Below, one piece after another: positions 37,463 to 50,722 of a stretch of DNA of 64,000 nt. Position numbers and translations under genes: made by a program. Positions within the stretch are counted from its first letter, which is position 1. Every line of letters begins with the position of its first letter. The notes under the pieces were generated by a model, which was not told the DNA's origin, ran no database searches, and saw only the letters and a list, made by a program, of their open reading frames with translations. Source of the DNA: Carya illinoinensis (Eukaryota > Streptophyta > Magnoliopsida > Fagales > Juglandaceae); NCBI RefSeq assembly GCF_018687715.1, contig NC_056759.1, positions 30,070,385-30,134,384 of the forward strand, in the 5' to 3' direction.

Positions 37463-37925
37463 TCCTTTTTTTTTTTTTTTTAATGTACCATGACACGTTT
37501 ATGTAAAATAAAAAAAATAGAAAATTATAAAAACATAACTACATATATATATATAGAAAATTATATCTCAATAATTTGTTACATATGTCTAGAAATAAAA
37601 CTCTAAAACAAAACTTAATATATGTAACATATTTATGACGATGATATTTCATAGAATAATATTCATTCATCATTATTTTTATAATAAAATATTTAGAATT
37701 TATTTTCATTCTTTTTTTTTAACGTGACACATTTATGTAAAATAAAAAAATTATAAAATTATAAAAACATAACTACATAGAAAATTATATCTCAATAATT
37801 TGTTACATATGCCTACAAATAAAACTCTAAAACAAAAATTAATATATGTAATAGATTTATGACGATAATATTTAATATTCATCAATTATTATTTTTGTAA
37901 AAAAATATTTAAAATTTATTTTCTT
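37463..37925. repeat. tandem duplication of an AT-rich 215-250 bp unit
   Basis: Units 37463-37712 and 37713-37925 share long blocks (for example AATTATATCTCAATAATTTG and ACTCTAAAACAAAA) in the same order. The first has an extra TA tract. Confidence 0.8.
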
Positions 37926-38289
37926 TATAGAAATTATTAAGCTGCGATATTTTAGAAAGCCATCTTTCAATATTCTAGTATGCAATGGCTAACCAAAAAA
38001 TTGACTTTAGGGGACCGTATTGATCTATACGATAACGACTATGCTTGTATAGATGCACATATTTGTGTGTTTGTATATATATTATACACTTTGTTGTTTA
38101 TAATTATAAAAAATATATTATACAAGTAATTTTATTTCATATTCCTTCAATTTATAATAAACATTATTTTTTTTATCGAACTTGATAACTGATCATATTA
38201 AAATCATTACAAAAAAAAAAAAGATTTTTGTAACCAACTTATTGCAACCAAAAGACTATTCGCAACCATAGCTGCTAATAATGCTCGAG

Positions 38290-40290
38290 ATGGACCAAGG
38301 AGGCCAGTTGCTGATTGGCCTCGGACAGTTCCACAAGCTCCTCACTAACCACAGCTGCTATCTGGTCGGTAGCTTGCAAGTCAATAACAATACACATAAG
38401 CAAAAAGAGAGCAAAAAAAGGGGGCGGGGGGGGCATTCAAAAGTCTGATGCATGGTAAGGGAGGAGTGCACAGGACTATACTTGAGCAAAGGTAGGCTAC
38501 AGCTTTCGAGCTGTCCGTTTGGTGGTAGTAGCTTGGGCCTTCTCAAGCTCCGATTCTAGACTCTGGCCCGCCCCAGTTTCAGTTGTATGGGAAGAGCTGG
38601 TAGGGCCCAGGGGTAGAGAGTGGCCCGACCTTGATGCCCCTATCTCCTTTTCGCTAACAACCCCGCCAGAACTGCCTAGGTGGCTCGATGGTGGGGCTCG
38701 GGAAGATGGCCCCCTAGGGGAATCACGACGAACGTCCGGCTCTGGCTCCTCAGGATCGTCGTTGTCACTCAACACGACGATGTGAGGAGAGGAGTGGGGA
38801 ACCTCTTCATCCTGACGGGATTCAGATGAAGAAGAGGGGCGAGGGGGGCTTCTTGGTGCATCCTCCTCACTTCCCTCGGGAGTTTGTTCTCTTTCTTTGT
38901 CTCTCCTCTTCACATTCGACTCTCCTCCTCCTTGTCCTCTTCTTCTTCCTCCTCTTCCTTCACCTCCTCTCCCGTTACTTCGGCCAATCTCCTGCCAGAA
39001 GCAAGAGGATCACTGGGAGAGGTGTGCGACTCCCGTCCCGTCACTATACCTCCTCGAGCACGTTCCTCCCTCAGGGTGTCCTCGAAAGACTCAAACTCCC
39101 CCACCTCGCTTGGATTGTGCGAAGGGAAATGCACAAAAGAGTCGAGGAAGGCGGCCTCAAAGATCGAATCATCCTCTTCTTCGAGGATGGGAAGTGGTAG
39201 CTTGACAGGGGCAAGGCGAGGGCCCACGGAAGAGGAGGGACCAGCAATTGGACGAGGGGCAGTCGAGGAGGAAGCACCAGCAGCAGCACTCAACCTGTCA
39301 GGGAATGACGTCCCCCTCCCCCATGTGGAAGAAGGAGGGGCCCAGACACAAGAGGGCTCGACTTGTTCTCCCCCACTAGGAGAATGCTCCCGGGAACCAG
39401 CCCCACTCGAAGGCTTGTGAAGGGAGTCATGGCGTGCCTTCGACCGCTTGGCTTCATGTTGGGATGGGTCCACCGCCCTCTTTTGCTGTCTGGGGGAATA
39501 GTTGGGCGTTCGGTAGAACTCTAAAATACTACTATCGGAGAGGGCTACGTCGGTGTTCGATTCGTACTCGTAAGCTCGAGCTCATTTAATGGCCTTGGCG
39601 ACATGGGCCTCCTCCTCGAAAGTTAGCCTGATCTCCAAACTTTGCATAGAAGGGAGGAGCCCCCAGTTTACTTGGATGGGAAGCTCCTCTTGAGCTAGTT
39701 CTTCCCTTGGGAACTCCCAGCCCGAACACGAAATGAAGAACTTCTTAGTGTGGTCTTTAACACTCGAATGGCGAGACTCCAGTGTAGCGATCCTTTGGCC
39801 TGTGACCCTGGCTTGAAACTCGTATAGGTTTCCCAGGCGACGATTGATACGATACACCGATAAGAATTCCCGAGCCGTCAGGTCAGGATGAACATCGCCT
39901 ACTCAGAAAGGGTCTTCCTGGCAATGATACAGCTCGAAATCAGCAACCCCCAACCATTGGGAATGAGCTGGGCGGGAGCCAACTCCAAATAGTGGAGAAC
40001 CTCCTGAGCGGGGTGACAGAATGGGAGACGGACTCCACTGATGAACATCCTGGGGTAGTGGGCCACCCGAGATACTAGCCTGTTTGAGGACACTGCATGT
40101 TCTTGCGATCGAGGGATCTCCAGAACGACTGAATGAGAGATGTTGAATTGAATCTAGAAGGCATGAAGGTCCCCGCCGGTCACCAATGAAATCCAGCGTC
40201 GACTGTTGTAGGAATGGCCAGAGATGCTAGTGGAAGTTTTCGAAGCCCTGTGAATGAAGAAAAGAAGAATGACGCAATGGAAATAGGGAA
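38290..40290 (-). pseudogene. Gypsy-type antisense ORF (putative gypsy-type transposon protein), broken
   Basis: Minus-strand coding fragments, 5'->3': 40093-39899 (FISGVRLPFCHPAQEVLHYL, then LAPAQLIPNGWGLLIS), 39857-39582, 39473-38910 (acidic and Ser/Pro rich, with a long Glu run), 38913-38497. The first matches the plant domain annotated as putative gypsy type transposon. Frame changes between the pieces show it is a pseudogene. It lies antisense to the flanking LTR, as in some Tat-lineage elements (inference). Confidence 0.65.
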
Positions 40291-40412
40291 AGTGAGAGAA
40301 GGGAAGAAGCCTTACGAACAAAAGGGAGAAAGGCACCGGAGAAAGCACTAGGGTGGAAGGGGCCCTAGGGAAAGAGTTGCAGAAATGCGAAGGGAGGAAG
40401 CAGAGGGAGAGG

Positions 40413-40420
40413 TTTAAATA
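40413..40420 (-). promoter_or_regulatory. TATA-like box for the antisense ORF
   Basis: Minus strand TATTTAAA within GCTATTTAAACCTC, about 130-170 bp upstream of where the antisense coding sequence should begin. Position and sequence fit a core promoter; no transcript evidence. Confidence 0.4.
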
Positions 40421-40559
40421 GCTAAGAGCACTTGAGCAGGGTGCAGGAAACGAAGCGGCACTGTTATAACTGGCGTCACCCAATCGGCATGAGTAGCAGA
40501 AGAGGTGTCTGGCATGTGAGGGGCACGAGACAGTGAGATCTTGAGAAGACCAGCAGACG

Positions 40560-41550
40560 AGCAGCCGACCAGTCCTATTAACTGCCGTTAAGTATGGGCC
40601 ATGTGGGAAATAAGGAGATGCACACCTAGCGTGAGACAGGTGGCACTGGAGCTGGACCAACGGGAAAGTTTTAAAGATAATAAGGTAGGGGGAAAGACAT
40701 GTGGCACCATGGACCAATCACTGCCAAGGAAAGGGAAACTGAGCCGTCGACCTACTGTTGAAAGGATCAGAAGCTTAAGGGGTACGCCTCCTAGCCCAAC
40801 AGAAGTGTCAGAGTACTAGAGGGGAAGCACCTAACTTGGAAATCCCACCACTTACCATGGTGAGAATTCATGGGGTAATGTGAGAGGGCGGGCCCTAGGC
40901 CTAGCAGCCCAGCCCAGAAACTCCAAGTAACACCAAGCTAGGAAGAATAAGAGAGCCCGTGGCAGTCTAGGGTGGGGGCCCAACCAACAGGATGCTGAGA
41001 GATCAGGAGAGGAAGGATGCGGCCCGTCCCAGCAACTCCCCCTGCCCCACGAAAGGGGTCCCAGGTCATGTCTCATAGTTAGCTAAGAGGCTTGTTACAA
41101 GCCTAGGCCACTCAAGGCCATCACAGAGATTTGGAACCAATCAGGGTCACATTGGGTAGGAAACCTTGTGGCGCGCCGATGGTCAGACATTCCCGGTCAT
41201 GGGCATCCTTGACAGAGACACATTGCATTTAAGGCATACCAGAAGACACAAGCACGCAATGGCGCACCTTTGAGACAACACGACCTCGGTATGGCACTGC
41301 ACCGCATGATCCGGGGTATGGTGAGTTTGACTCGGACGCGATTTGGCATCCCATGATCCCACTTGATGTCAGAGCTCGAGCTAGGTATAAATACCCCAAC
41401 CTCATCCACAAAAAAAGTATTGGATACTCTTTCATTATTAACATACTTAGAATTCTCAACTAACTTTGGCATCGGAGGACTCACGGGCTCAACCCGAGTC
41501 TTCTCTTCTTTCATCTTGCAGGTTCCGTAGTGTGGGCCCCATGGAACTGC
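40560..41550 (+). mobile_element. Gypsy LTR (approximate limits)
   Basis: Non-coding GC-rich segment with a clear TATA box TATAAATA at 41386-41393. It is followed by an R/U5-like stretch with CATCGGAGGACTCACGGGCT and TTCATCTTGCAGGTTCC, typical of plant Gypsy LTR ends. Exact TG and CA termini were not fixed. Confidence 0.5.
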
Positions 41551-43080
41551 TCAGGCCATGAAACATGACAAAACATGACATCAATAGTCTATTACTTACT
41601 TTTGAAGTTCATTTCAATCCTTTTGAATTATCCACTTGTTCTCGATATTTTCCTCTATTTTTGAGTTCTAGCTCCTTCCACAACTTGTTTTCTCTTTTCA
41701 CGAGTTTTCCCTTTTTCTTCATCAATATCTGACTATCTAAAGTAATTGTAGTATGGTTTCCCATGTATAAAACAATTTCATAAGGAAGTTTAACATTTCT
41801 TAATCTAATTTTGACGAGTAAAAAATGGTTGTCCTAGATTTCTTCGAGTCATATTTTAAGTGGTGCTTCTAAACCACTTCTAAAAATTGGAGCATGATCT
41901 TAGTTTGATCAACCAAATACGATGAAGAATGCATTGACGATATTACCAATTTCTAACAAGAAGTAAATTTTGGGTGATATGTATCTTTGTATACACACAC
42001 ATACCTTTCTATGATGTTGTAACAAGAAACAAGTTTGTTTTGAACATACACATACTTAATGCATCAAAACAATTCATTCAACCTTATTTAAAATTAAAAA
42101 ATAAAATTGGCAGGGGTCCTGGTTGAGTTTTCCCAACCCAAACATGATCTTTTTCAAAATAAATCCAATAGATCGAACTCACAAACTCTTAACTTCAAAG
42201 TTCCTCACTAACTTAACAATGAAAAAGCAAACAAGCTCAAAATTCATTAAAAAAATCCTTGGTTGCCGAGAAAATCACAACCTAAACAAAATGTATCAAA
42301 TGATCGACTAAGATCACAACCCAGAATCAATAAATTTGCAAAATAAACAAAACAATTAGGCATACAAGATGAACTCGAAACTTGAGGATAGCCACAAGAG
42401 GGAGTTGCCATATGGAGCTCGTGAGACCGAGTAGTGCTACTATGTCCCCTCAATTTTCCTAGTTGGTGTGCCCCTAATGCAAATTGCACTTTTCTTTTCT
42501 TTTTTTTTTTCTTTTTATTTCAAGCATTTTTAAAACATGTTTAAATATTTTTAGAAAATTAAAAAAAATACCAATACACTAATAGTCACTTTCTTAATCA
42601 GTAAACAATTTTTTTTTTTTAAAAGAAATTAAATGAATCAGCGGTCAAAATGAGGGAGCAAAATAAGCGAGCATTCTAGCATTATTCTTGGGGCCAAAGG
42701 GAAGTAAATACTAAATATGATAGCATATTTTCTTTTTCTGAAAAAGAAGGATAGAGGTACTGTGCAGGCATCTAGTGTGTGTAGATTAGGTAAATCAATT
42801 TCTCGTTTGTTTTTAGAGATGAGATGAGATGAGTTGAGAACACTATATAGTTCATGACCTATCGCTAGAGCAATATGATTGTCGATTACTTGAAATTTGT
42901 AAGATTTTGTATGTAGTTTATGGTAAGTTTATGAGTTTCCTATATACAAAAGTTTTTTTTTTTCCTGACTGATCACTACCGGTTTGTAGCTATTGATCAT
43001 GCAACTTGGAATTTTGTTTTTAAGAATTTTTTGTAACTTATTAGATTTGAAATTTTTTGTTCCGGGTGGTCTTAAATTTT
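41551..43080. other. intergenic region
   Basis: No gene. Contains a MITE left-end scrap (GTTTGTTTTTAGAGATGAGA) near 42808. Confidence 0.45.
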
Positions 43081-43483
43081 TGGTTCGCATATGGAAAATG
43101 CTATCTATACTTACATAATAATATGTGCTGACGTGTTGATCTACTGAAAATTATAAAATCTAAAATTTAAGTACATCTGGCATTACTCTTCGCATATTAA
43201 CGCTATATTACAAAAAAAAAAAAAAACTAGTAAAAAATAAATGAAAAAATAACTATTTACATCTCATGTCATATAAGAACAACCCGGTTTATTACACTAT
43301 AATAGAGATTTAAGAAGACGGAAAAGTAAAATAATTTCTTATTCTACAATGATCAATTGTGCTGCAAGAAGGACAACATATTGCATGGCAACTAGAGATA
43401 AAAGCAAAGGAGTGAGTAATTAAACAAACTCATTGGAATGTCAAATACAAGAAAACAAAGACATGCAGATCATCAAGGTAGTC

Positions 43484-43920
43484 TTCAATGGTTGGTAGAA
43501 CCAAGGTGTTTCCAGCGTTAATGACAAATCGATATCTAACATCACCTTGTTAAGGTAGTCTATTGGAATAACCTAAATGTCTGCTGTGATTTAATGTTTT
43601 GCAGCAAAATCTATCATCTCTTAAATTTCCTTCAATCCTTTAGTGGCACTCCCCACAACCATTTTCCTTCCTGTTAAAACAAATTTTATTAACTCTATAG
43701 CTACAGATGAACAAGCTGATGGAATTCCAAGTTATAACATAGGAAAAGTAAGTGGTTGACCTATAAGGAAATTACCCATAAGCAAAGGAAAGATTGGTAA
43801 CTCAAGCGACTTTGCTGGTGCACCGGCCAATATAACAAGCTTTCGATGAGATTATAACAGACCAATTAAAGGCAGAATGGAATGTAATACTATATCTAGT
43901 ATACAATCAAACGTGCCCAG
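43484..43920 (-). pseudogene. CAD-like pseudogene fragment (exons 4-5)
   Basis: Minus strand homologous to exon 5 (about 43484-43675) and exon 4 (about 43779-43920) of the CAD-like genes at 47141 and 57254. Exon 5 lacks 22 bp at about 43547, and exon 4 lacks about 11 bp. Exons 1-3 are absent, the homology stopping at the LTR-like sequence that begins near 43920. Confidence 0.88.
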
Positions 43921-45189
43921 CCGTCCCCCCGAAACGACATCATTTTGGCCCCTTTAGTAAAACCCTAAATCCCTGCCCTCCCTTTCTCTCTCTTCTCCTC
44001 TCTCTCTTCCTCCTCGCATTGTCTCCTTTTCCCTTCAGTGACCCTCCTACCAGCCTGTCAGCTCTGCACACGGCCATTGCGCACCCATATGTTCTCGCCA
44101 CAAGTCGTTGACCTCAGTCCTTCCTTTGCCACCTCTGACCACCGCACATCTCTCCATTTCGAGCCCTACCCCTACCCCCAATCATATCTCCTTCACCCTC
44201 CGACAGTCACTCTCACAGACTGTCTCGGCCCTGCCTCTCTCTCTCTCTATCCTTCATTCTCTGTTTCCCTCGGTTAATGCTCCTTTGTCTCCGCCAAATG
44301 TAGGAACACACACCACCCGTAGATCCTCCTACCACCACCCACTCTCCTCCCATCTCTTGGTTTCACCTCTCGTAGATCCTTCTCAATCTCTCTTTCTCTC
44401 ATTTAGGGTTTCTGCTACTGCCATTTGCCACTCTGACACAATCGTAGATCCTCACCTCTAGAGAACCCATTAACCACCACTCCACCCACACTCTTTCTTT
44501 TCCATCCTTAAAAGGGCTAGGTCACTCCATCGTGCTGCAGCACCCACAGTGGGCTCCCCTCTCTCTCTCTCTCTCTCTACCTCAGTTATCCCTCAGTTCT
44601 CCCTCATCTATTTCTTGTGCATTCTTTCTCTCCCTTTTACCCCTTCTATTTCGACTCCGCCGTGGGCACTAGATCTCCTTCACCTTTGTCTCACTTTTCC
44701 CTTGCCTCAAACACCCCTCCTATCTTTGTGAGCCACTACTGTGACTCTAGCCTACCACCACCGCCTCTATTGTCCCCAGCCTCCCCTCCCTATCCCTCTG
44801 TCCTCATCGCTCTATGCCCTTCTAGCTGTATCTCTCTAACCCTTAGTCCTCTCCCATTGAAGATATAGATCATTGGCCACTCTGCCTCAGTAATCCCTCC
44901 CTCTAGGCTTTTGTCTCAACCGCATGAACATAACATAGGTTCAGAATCATAGTTGTTACTTTTCAAAGTAACAAGTCAATTTTCATGATCCACCCGAATT
45001 CTCAGTTCCATCATTCAGCAATACCATCGCCATGTGACCACTGGGTCACTTGTTGGTAGTAGCTCCCTCGACCAGCTGTAGAACTCAAGACGCTTTGATC
45101 ATTTAGAAAGTTTTCCACGAAGTTGTAAGTGGTCCTCAGTACTAACCTTGAAAATAAAGGTTGATGGAAATTATAAAATTGTGATTTTT

Positions 45190-45320
45190 GTAGTCTAGTT
45201 ATGATTATATGTGGTGGCTGAGGGCCTCTGTGAAGAGTTGGGATTGAAATGGTAGTTTGCTTGTAATTCTGTGAGGTGGCTGAGGGCCCCTACAAAGTGT
45301 TGGGATTAAATTTGCTATTT
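45190..45320. repeat. minisatellite, two units of about 65 bp
   Basis: Two copies of GTGGCTGAGGGCC(T/C)CT...GTTGGGATT. The paralogous position 54380-54570 has three. Confidence 0.75.
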
Positions 45321-45470
45321 AAATTAGTGTGTTTTTCATAATAAATATTTTTGTTGTTATGTCATTCCTCATGCATTAGCTGCTACATTTTTTGATGCAG
45401 TATAATTGACACATGTTTATGATAATGTTTCCATTGAGCTCTAATTTGTGTAAGTTGAAATTTGTAAAAT

Positions 45471-47140
45471 TGTTGGATTTGGTGTGAAATGGGTGTGTGT
45501 GTACCCCGATCCCAAGTCAAGATGAGGCATTATCTCGATGGACCTCTTTTGGTCACTCAAGAGTGTACAAAATTGAGTGATGTCCCCTAGGTTGTCATCG
45601 AGTGACAATAGGCTCGGACGAGACGGTAACACTCTAGTGTAGACATCGTTGCTTGTCTACTGATGGAGGCTAGAGGATGCTTGGTCAAGAATGTGCCATT
45701 CACGGAACTAATATCATTTGTTATGAAGTCACACGCATGGTCTGATGAAGGGGTATAATTGTAACGTTAACTTTCTTAACGGGTCATAACGGATTATAAC
45801 GTGTCAAACGGGTTGAATCGTTATCAACCCGTTAAACAATCGTGTCTTAATGAGTCAACCTGTTTTGACCCAGACTCGTTAAGACTAAACTCAAACCTGC
45901 TATAATCGTGTTGTGTTTGTGTTGGGTTAACGGGTCATGCCACATATTGCCACTCCTAGGGGAGACCATGGTGTATACCTTAATAAAACATATGAGTTTA
46001 AAAAACAAAACGTAACTTTTAGGGGTGTGTAATGTCTTGTGTGATTGATTGGTGCATTATTGAGTTTGATAAATTGCAAAATGTCAAGCATTATATTTTC
46101 TCGATATTTCTTTGTTTACATGATTTTTCGTTTAGACTTGTATATATTTCGAGCATTAATCTTATTTTTCACTTGTTGAAATTTTGTGAAATCTTACCGT
46201 AACAGTTCTACCTACGGTTCTATAGAATTTGATACAGAAGATGTGTACGTGTATAGAGGTCTAGCTTTGCCTAAGGTGTGGATATTGGAACTAATTCCCA
46301 TATGTATTAAGTGTTATTTTGGGCTTTAGATTATTTATGGATGAATGCAATATTCTTTTGCTTATGGTTTCAAGACTTGTGGCTTATGGATATTAGGATT
46401 GTGATGTATTTAAATTTTCTATTACTGCTAGATTTTAATGACTACCCTTCTTTTGCTGCCAATTAAATGTACACATTTATCAACATACGAGCACACACAC
46501 CATGTTTCACATTGTGTGAAGGGTGTATGACCCAAGTGGCTAACATCCCGGCTGTTGCCAAATCACAAGTGATGAGGGCCGGGGCACAACACAAATCACG
46601 TGTACTCATTTTTAAAAAAGTGAACAAATTTGATATCCACATAAAAAATTCATTTTTAATAGTGGATTCAACTATATTTTAAAGAGTGTATGAGAGACTT
46701 GTATTTTCTGTAACTCTATCGAACATTACTCTTAATTATATATTACATTTGGAATTTGTTGTTCTGGGTGGTCTCAAATATGGATTCGCATGGTGGATGT
46801 ATAAATTACGGCATGTATACTTGTTTAATGAGTACTCAAGGTACTCAGCATATTAAACAGGAGGCAACGCCTTATTACATAAACAATGGAGTAAAAAACA
46901 AATGAAAAAATAACTATGTAAATCTTGTATAAGAACAACCAGATTTATTACACTGTAATAGAAGTTTAAGAACTAGAGAAAGAAATAAGAAAATGCTTTC
47001 TTATCCCACGATGATTATTGCAAGAAGGACAACAACGTTTTGGCAGCTAGAGATAGAATCAAAAGAGTGAACATTTAAACAAACTCATTGAAACAAATAC
47101 AAGAAAACGAAGACATGCATATCGTTAAGGCCAGTATTCT
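45471..47140. other. intergenic region with repeat debris
   Basis: A GTTAACGGGTC/GACCCGTT-rich stretch at 45750-45958 is transposon debris related to 27306. From about 46740 the sequence is the 3' flank of the CAD-like copy and is homologous to 43050-43480. Confidence 0.5.
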
Positions 47141-48802
47141 TCAATGGTTGGTAGAAGCCAAGCTATTTCCAATGTCAATGACAAATCGATATCTTACATC
47201 ACCCTTAACAAGACGCTCCATTGCCTTGTTAAGGTAGTCTATTGGAATAAGCTCAATATCTGCTGTGATGTTATGTTTTGCAGCAAAATCTATCATCTCT
47301 TGAGTTTCCTTCAATCCTCCGGTGGCACTCCCCGCAACCATTTTCCTTCCTGTTAAAACAATTGTTATTAGCTCCATAGCTATAGATGAAAAGTCTGATG
47401 GAATTTCAAGTTATAACATAGGGAAAAGTTAGCAGTTGACTGAAAAGGAAATTACCCATAAGCAGAGGAAAGACTGGTAGCTCAAGTGGCTTCTTTGGTG
47501 CACCCAACATAACAAACTTTCCATGAGACTTTAATAGACCAATTAAGGGCATAATGGAATGCACAGCAGATACTGTATCCAGTATACCATCAAACGTGCC
47601 CTGTGCAGCCTGTACAAATTTAATATTTTTAACAATCGCTCTCTAATATTATCAGACCATCAAGAGGATTAGAAGTAGAGAAAAATGTTGTTAGCTAACA
47701 CTCACCTGCATTTGTTCTTGGTCACGACTATGTAAGAAGGAGTCAGCACCAAGATGCTCCAGAGCTTCATCCTTCTTGCTAGTGGAGGTACTAATTACAG
47801 TCACTTTTGCTCCAAAAGCCTTGGCAAATTTAACACCCACATGACCAAGTCCACCTAGGCCAACAATCCCAATGTGTTTACCCGGCTCCGCTAACCCATA
47901 ATATTTCAAAGGACTGTAAAGTGTTATCCCAGCACAAAGAAGGGGAGCACTAGCATCGAGTGGTAAGTTTTTAGGGAATCGAAGGATGTAGCGCTCATTA
48001 GCTACCATGGTGTCTGAGAAGCCTCCGTATGTAATTGTGCCATCGTGATAAATGTCATCATATGTCAGTATCGTTTGGGGACAATAAATTCAAGGTCATT
48101 GTTGCAGTTCTCGCAGGAGTGGCATGCACCAACCATGCATCCCACTCCCACTTTGTCTCCCCCTTTTACTTTCTTCACCTCGTTCCCTACTTCTATCACT
48201 TCCCCAACAATTTCGTGCCTGCGATTAAAATGAAAGTTCAACGTTATTGCAGACTGCAATAGTTACTTTGTGTACCAAAAGATCTATTGATGTGTTTGTT
48301 GATCTTTTTTAGGCTACACAATCGCTTGTAATGAAATGGAAACTTACCCAGGAACAAGTGGGTATTTGGAACTACCCCACTCGTTTTTAATCTTGTGAAG
48401 GTCGGAGTGGCATATCCCACAATAAAGAACTTTGAACCTTACATCCTTGTCTCCGGTTGCCCTATAGATATACCATTTAAAGCACAAATTGAAAACCCAG
48501 AAGCATGAGAAAACAATATATAACGACAACCAATGAGAGACAATCACAATGCAGGGATCCTTTTCCTTGCTAGTTGACAAAAATTTGAAAGTAATAAACA
48601 TTAATATATTTACTTTAAATGCTAAGAGAAGTAAACAGAAAGGAAGGAAAAACCGATCAAATAAGAATGAAATTAAGGTGGGGAGCAAGAGATCGAGATG
48701 GGACCTTCTGGAAAATTTGAAAGTTGAGAGAAGGCCAGAAGAATCTTTAGCTGCCCATCCAAAGGCCTTTACTGGGTGCTGTTCCTCCGGTGCTTTCGAC
48801 AT
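47141..48802 (-). pseudogene. CAD/mannitol-dehydrogenase-like gene with one-base frameshift
   Basis: Zinc- and NADP-dependent medium-chain alcohol dehydrogenase relative. Exons 5'->3': 48802-48705, 48461-48348, 48218-47706, 47609-47456, 47349-47141, each matching the intact paralogue at 57254 in order. Exon 3 is 513 bp instead of 514: one base is missing at 48088/48089, so [10 protein letters not shown] becomes [12 protein letters not shown] and stops at 48065. Downstream sequence stays conserved ([40 protein letters not shown]). The intron 1 donor GTCCCA is also poor compared with GTATTC in the paralogue. Recent pseudogene, or a sequencing error in one base. Confidence 0.88.
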
Positions 48803-49387
48803 GTTTGTCTTTTTTAAACATGTACGTACTATAAAAACAACTAACAAATAGTAACAATAGAGTGAGAGTTTAAGCAAGAACAATGAGGGAGAGATATATG
48901 ATAAGTATGGGCTGCGAATTGTGGAGGCCAGAAACAAGCGTTCGATGTATATGGATGGGTAGTGGTGGAGTATTGAATTGGGGTTGGGATGACGTATTGG
49001 GTGAGCAACCGGGGGAGATACGTGAGGTAATGGCTTATGTAATCTCTTTTAACTACTCTTTTCTTCGATACAGAGACGAGTGCATGGCTTAATTTGGCTG
49101 ACGTACTCGATTACGTAATACCTAATGTCTCAGATAGGTGCTCTCAAGGGTCAAATACATGTGGGTCCGGTTTTGGATGGTTGTGGAAATCATTAAATGA
49201 TTAAACTGTTCGGCAACTTCTGAACTATTTGGTTTCAGCTAAATTATGGGATGATACGATATTAAATGATTAAAAATTATTTATTATATTTTATTTATTA
49301 ATTTATAATTTAATATTATATTATAGGATAATAAGATAATAATATAATATTATAAGATAATAAGTGAATGATAAAAAAATAGATGAT

Positions 49388-50722
49388 TGTTGCCCAGATG
49401 ACTAACACAAGAGGGGGGTGAATTGAGTTGTATTAAAAAAATAACAATTATAAATCAAATATATAATATAAAATATAAACAGAATATTAAATAGCAATAA
49501 ATATAAAGAGTAAGGGTAAGAGAGAAACAAACTCAGTATGTTAACGAGGTTCGGCCCCACTGCCTACGTCCTCGCCTCAAGCTACCCCTTGAGGATTCCC
49601 AAATTCACTATTCAATCTCCTTCAGGTAGAGATAGAAACCTATTACACCTTTGAACAACACCGCTACAAAGGATCCGTGTAGAACACCCTCTACACTTAC
49701 AATCACCTTACACGTGGTGATTCAACTATTTCCCGTGTAGAATACTTTTTACACGCACAAGAGTTATACACACCCTTTTTCTGATACAAAAACTGATAGT
49801 GGGTAGGTTATCAGAAAACACTCCTCAATGAGTGAAATAAGAACAATACAACGCAAACTATATCTCTCAAAATGAACAAGGATTAAGGCTCAATGCTTAG
49901 AGAAGAGAGAATGAAAGCTTTGAATGAATGTTGTATGCTCTGGATGTTGTGAATGTAAAGCTCTCAAATGATCTATTTATAGGCATATGAGACTTCATAT
50001 TCAAATTTAAAAAGATTCACATGTCAAAGACAACATCATTCACTTTTTCAAAAAATTCAAATAAAAGGTTCTTCCTTTTCAATTGTCAAAGACAATATCA
50101 TTCATTTTTCAAAAATTTCAAACCTAATCTTTTACTTTTGGCATATGACAAAAGGAGCACACTTTCCTTTTTCAAAAAATTCAAACCTAATCTTTTACTT
50201 TTTGCATATGACAAAAGGAGCACACTTTACTTTTCAAATATTTCAAACAAAATTATCTACCTTTTGTATAAGTCTAAAAAAGCATCAATCACTTTTGAAA
50301 ATATTCAAATAAAACATGCACATGTGAAAGATGACAATCAATCATCTTTAATATTTTCAAAGTTCAACCCTTTAATCAAGGTATGCACATGTAAAAGATG
50401 ACAATCAATCATCTTTCAAAATTTTCAAATTTAATTTTCAAAATATTCATGCACATGTGGAAAATGTATTTTAATGCTTTATGATAAAATATTAATTTTG
50501 AGCCTTAATCCTAATTTCGAATTTAAGAGATTTACAACATTATTCTATGACTTTAATGTGAACTTGTTCCCTTCTTGCTCATGCTTATTTATTTGATGTG
50601 CTTGACTCCATTGTGTAGACAACTTGAACTTGAGACTCCTTTATTCTTTGAATTCATTTGTTATTATCAAAATCTATGTGTAGATATATAATTACACAAA
50701 ACTTGAAATCTTGGGTTCAACA
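49388..50722. mobile_element. solo LTR with 5-bp target duplication
   Basis: Starts TGTTGCCCAGATGACTAACA and ends GGGTTCAACA (TG..CA, inverted TGTTG/CAACA). It is flanked by perfect ATGAT at 49383-49387 and 50723-50727. Contains ACGAGGTTCGGCC and internal tandem units of about 70 bp near 50020-50240 (CAAACCTAATCTTTTACTTT). No coding region, so I call it a solo LTR. Confidence 0.75.

Larger units (their letters stand above)
43090..45470. repeat. segmental duplication unit A (CAD fragment plus LTR-like flank)
   Basis: Aligns in order with 51560-54780: AT-rich flank, CAD 3' fragment with shared deletion, then GA(A)ACGACATCATTTTGG and AAACCCTAAATCCCT, CT-rich text, and a GTTGGGATTGAA minisatellite. 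Unit A lacks the 504-bp hAT-like insertion present in the other copy. Confidence 0.85.

Noticed and set aside
38520..39420. Plus-strand Ser/Pro-rich open frames
   Set aside because: Reverse-strand shadows of the GC-rich Gypsy antisense ORF.
40154..40717. 187-codon minus-strand frame upstream of the Gypsy antisense ORF
   Set aside because: No recognised domain except perhaps the last 30 residues; most overlaps presumed promoter and LTR.
44038..44868. Pro/Ser/Leu-rich open frames after unit A, and counterparts at 53179-53622
   Set aside because: CT-rich LTR-like DNA; frames are not conserved between the two paralogous units.
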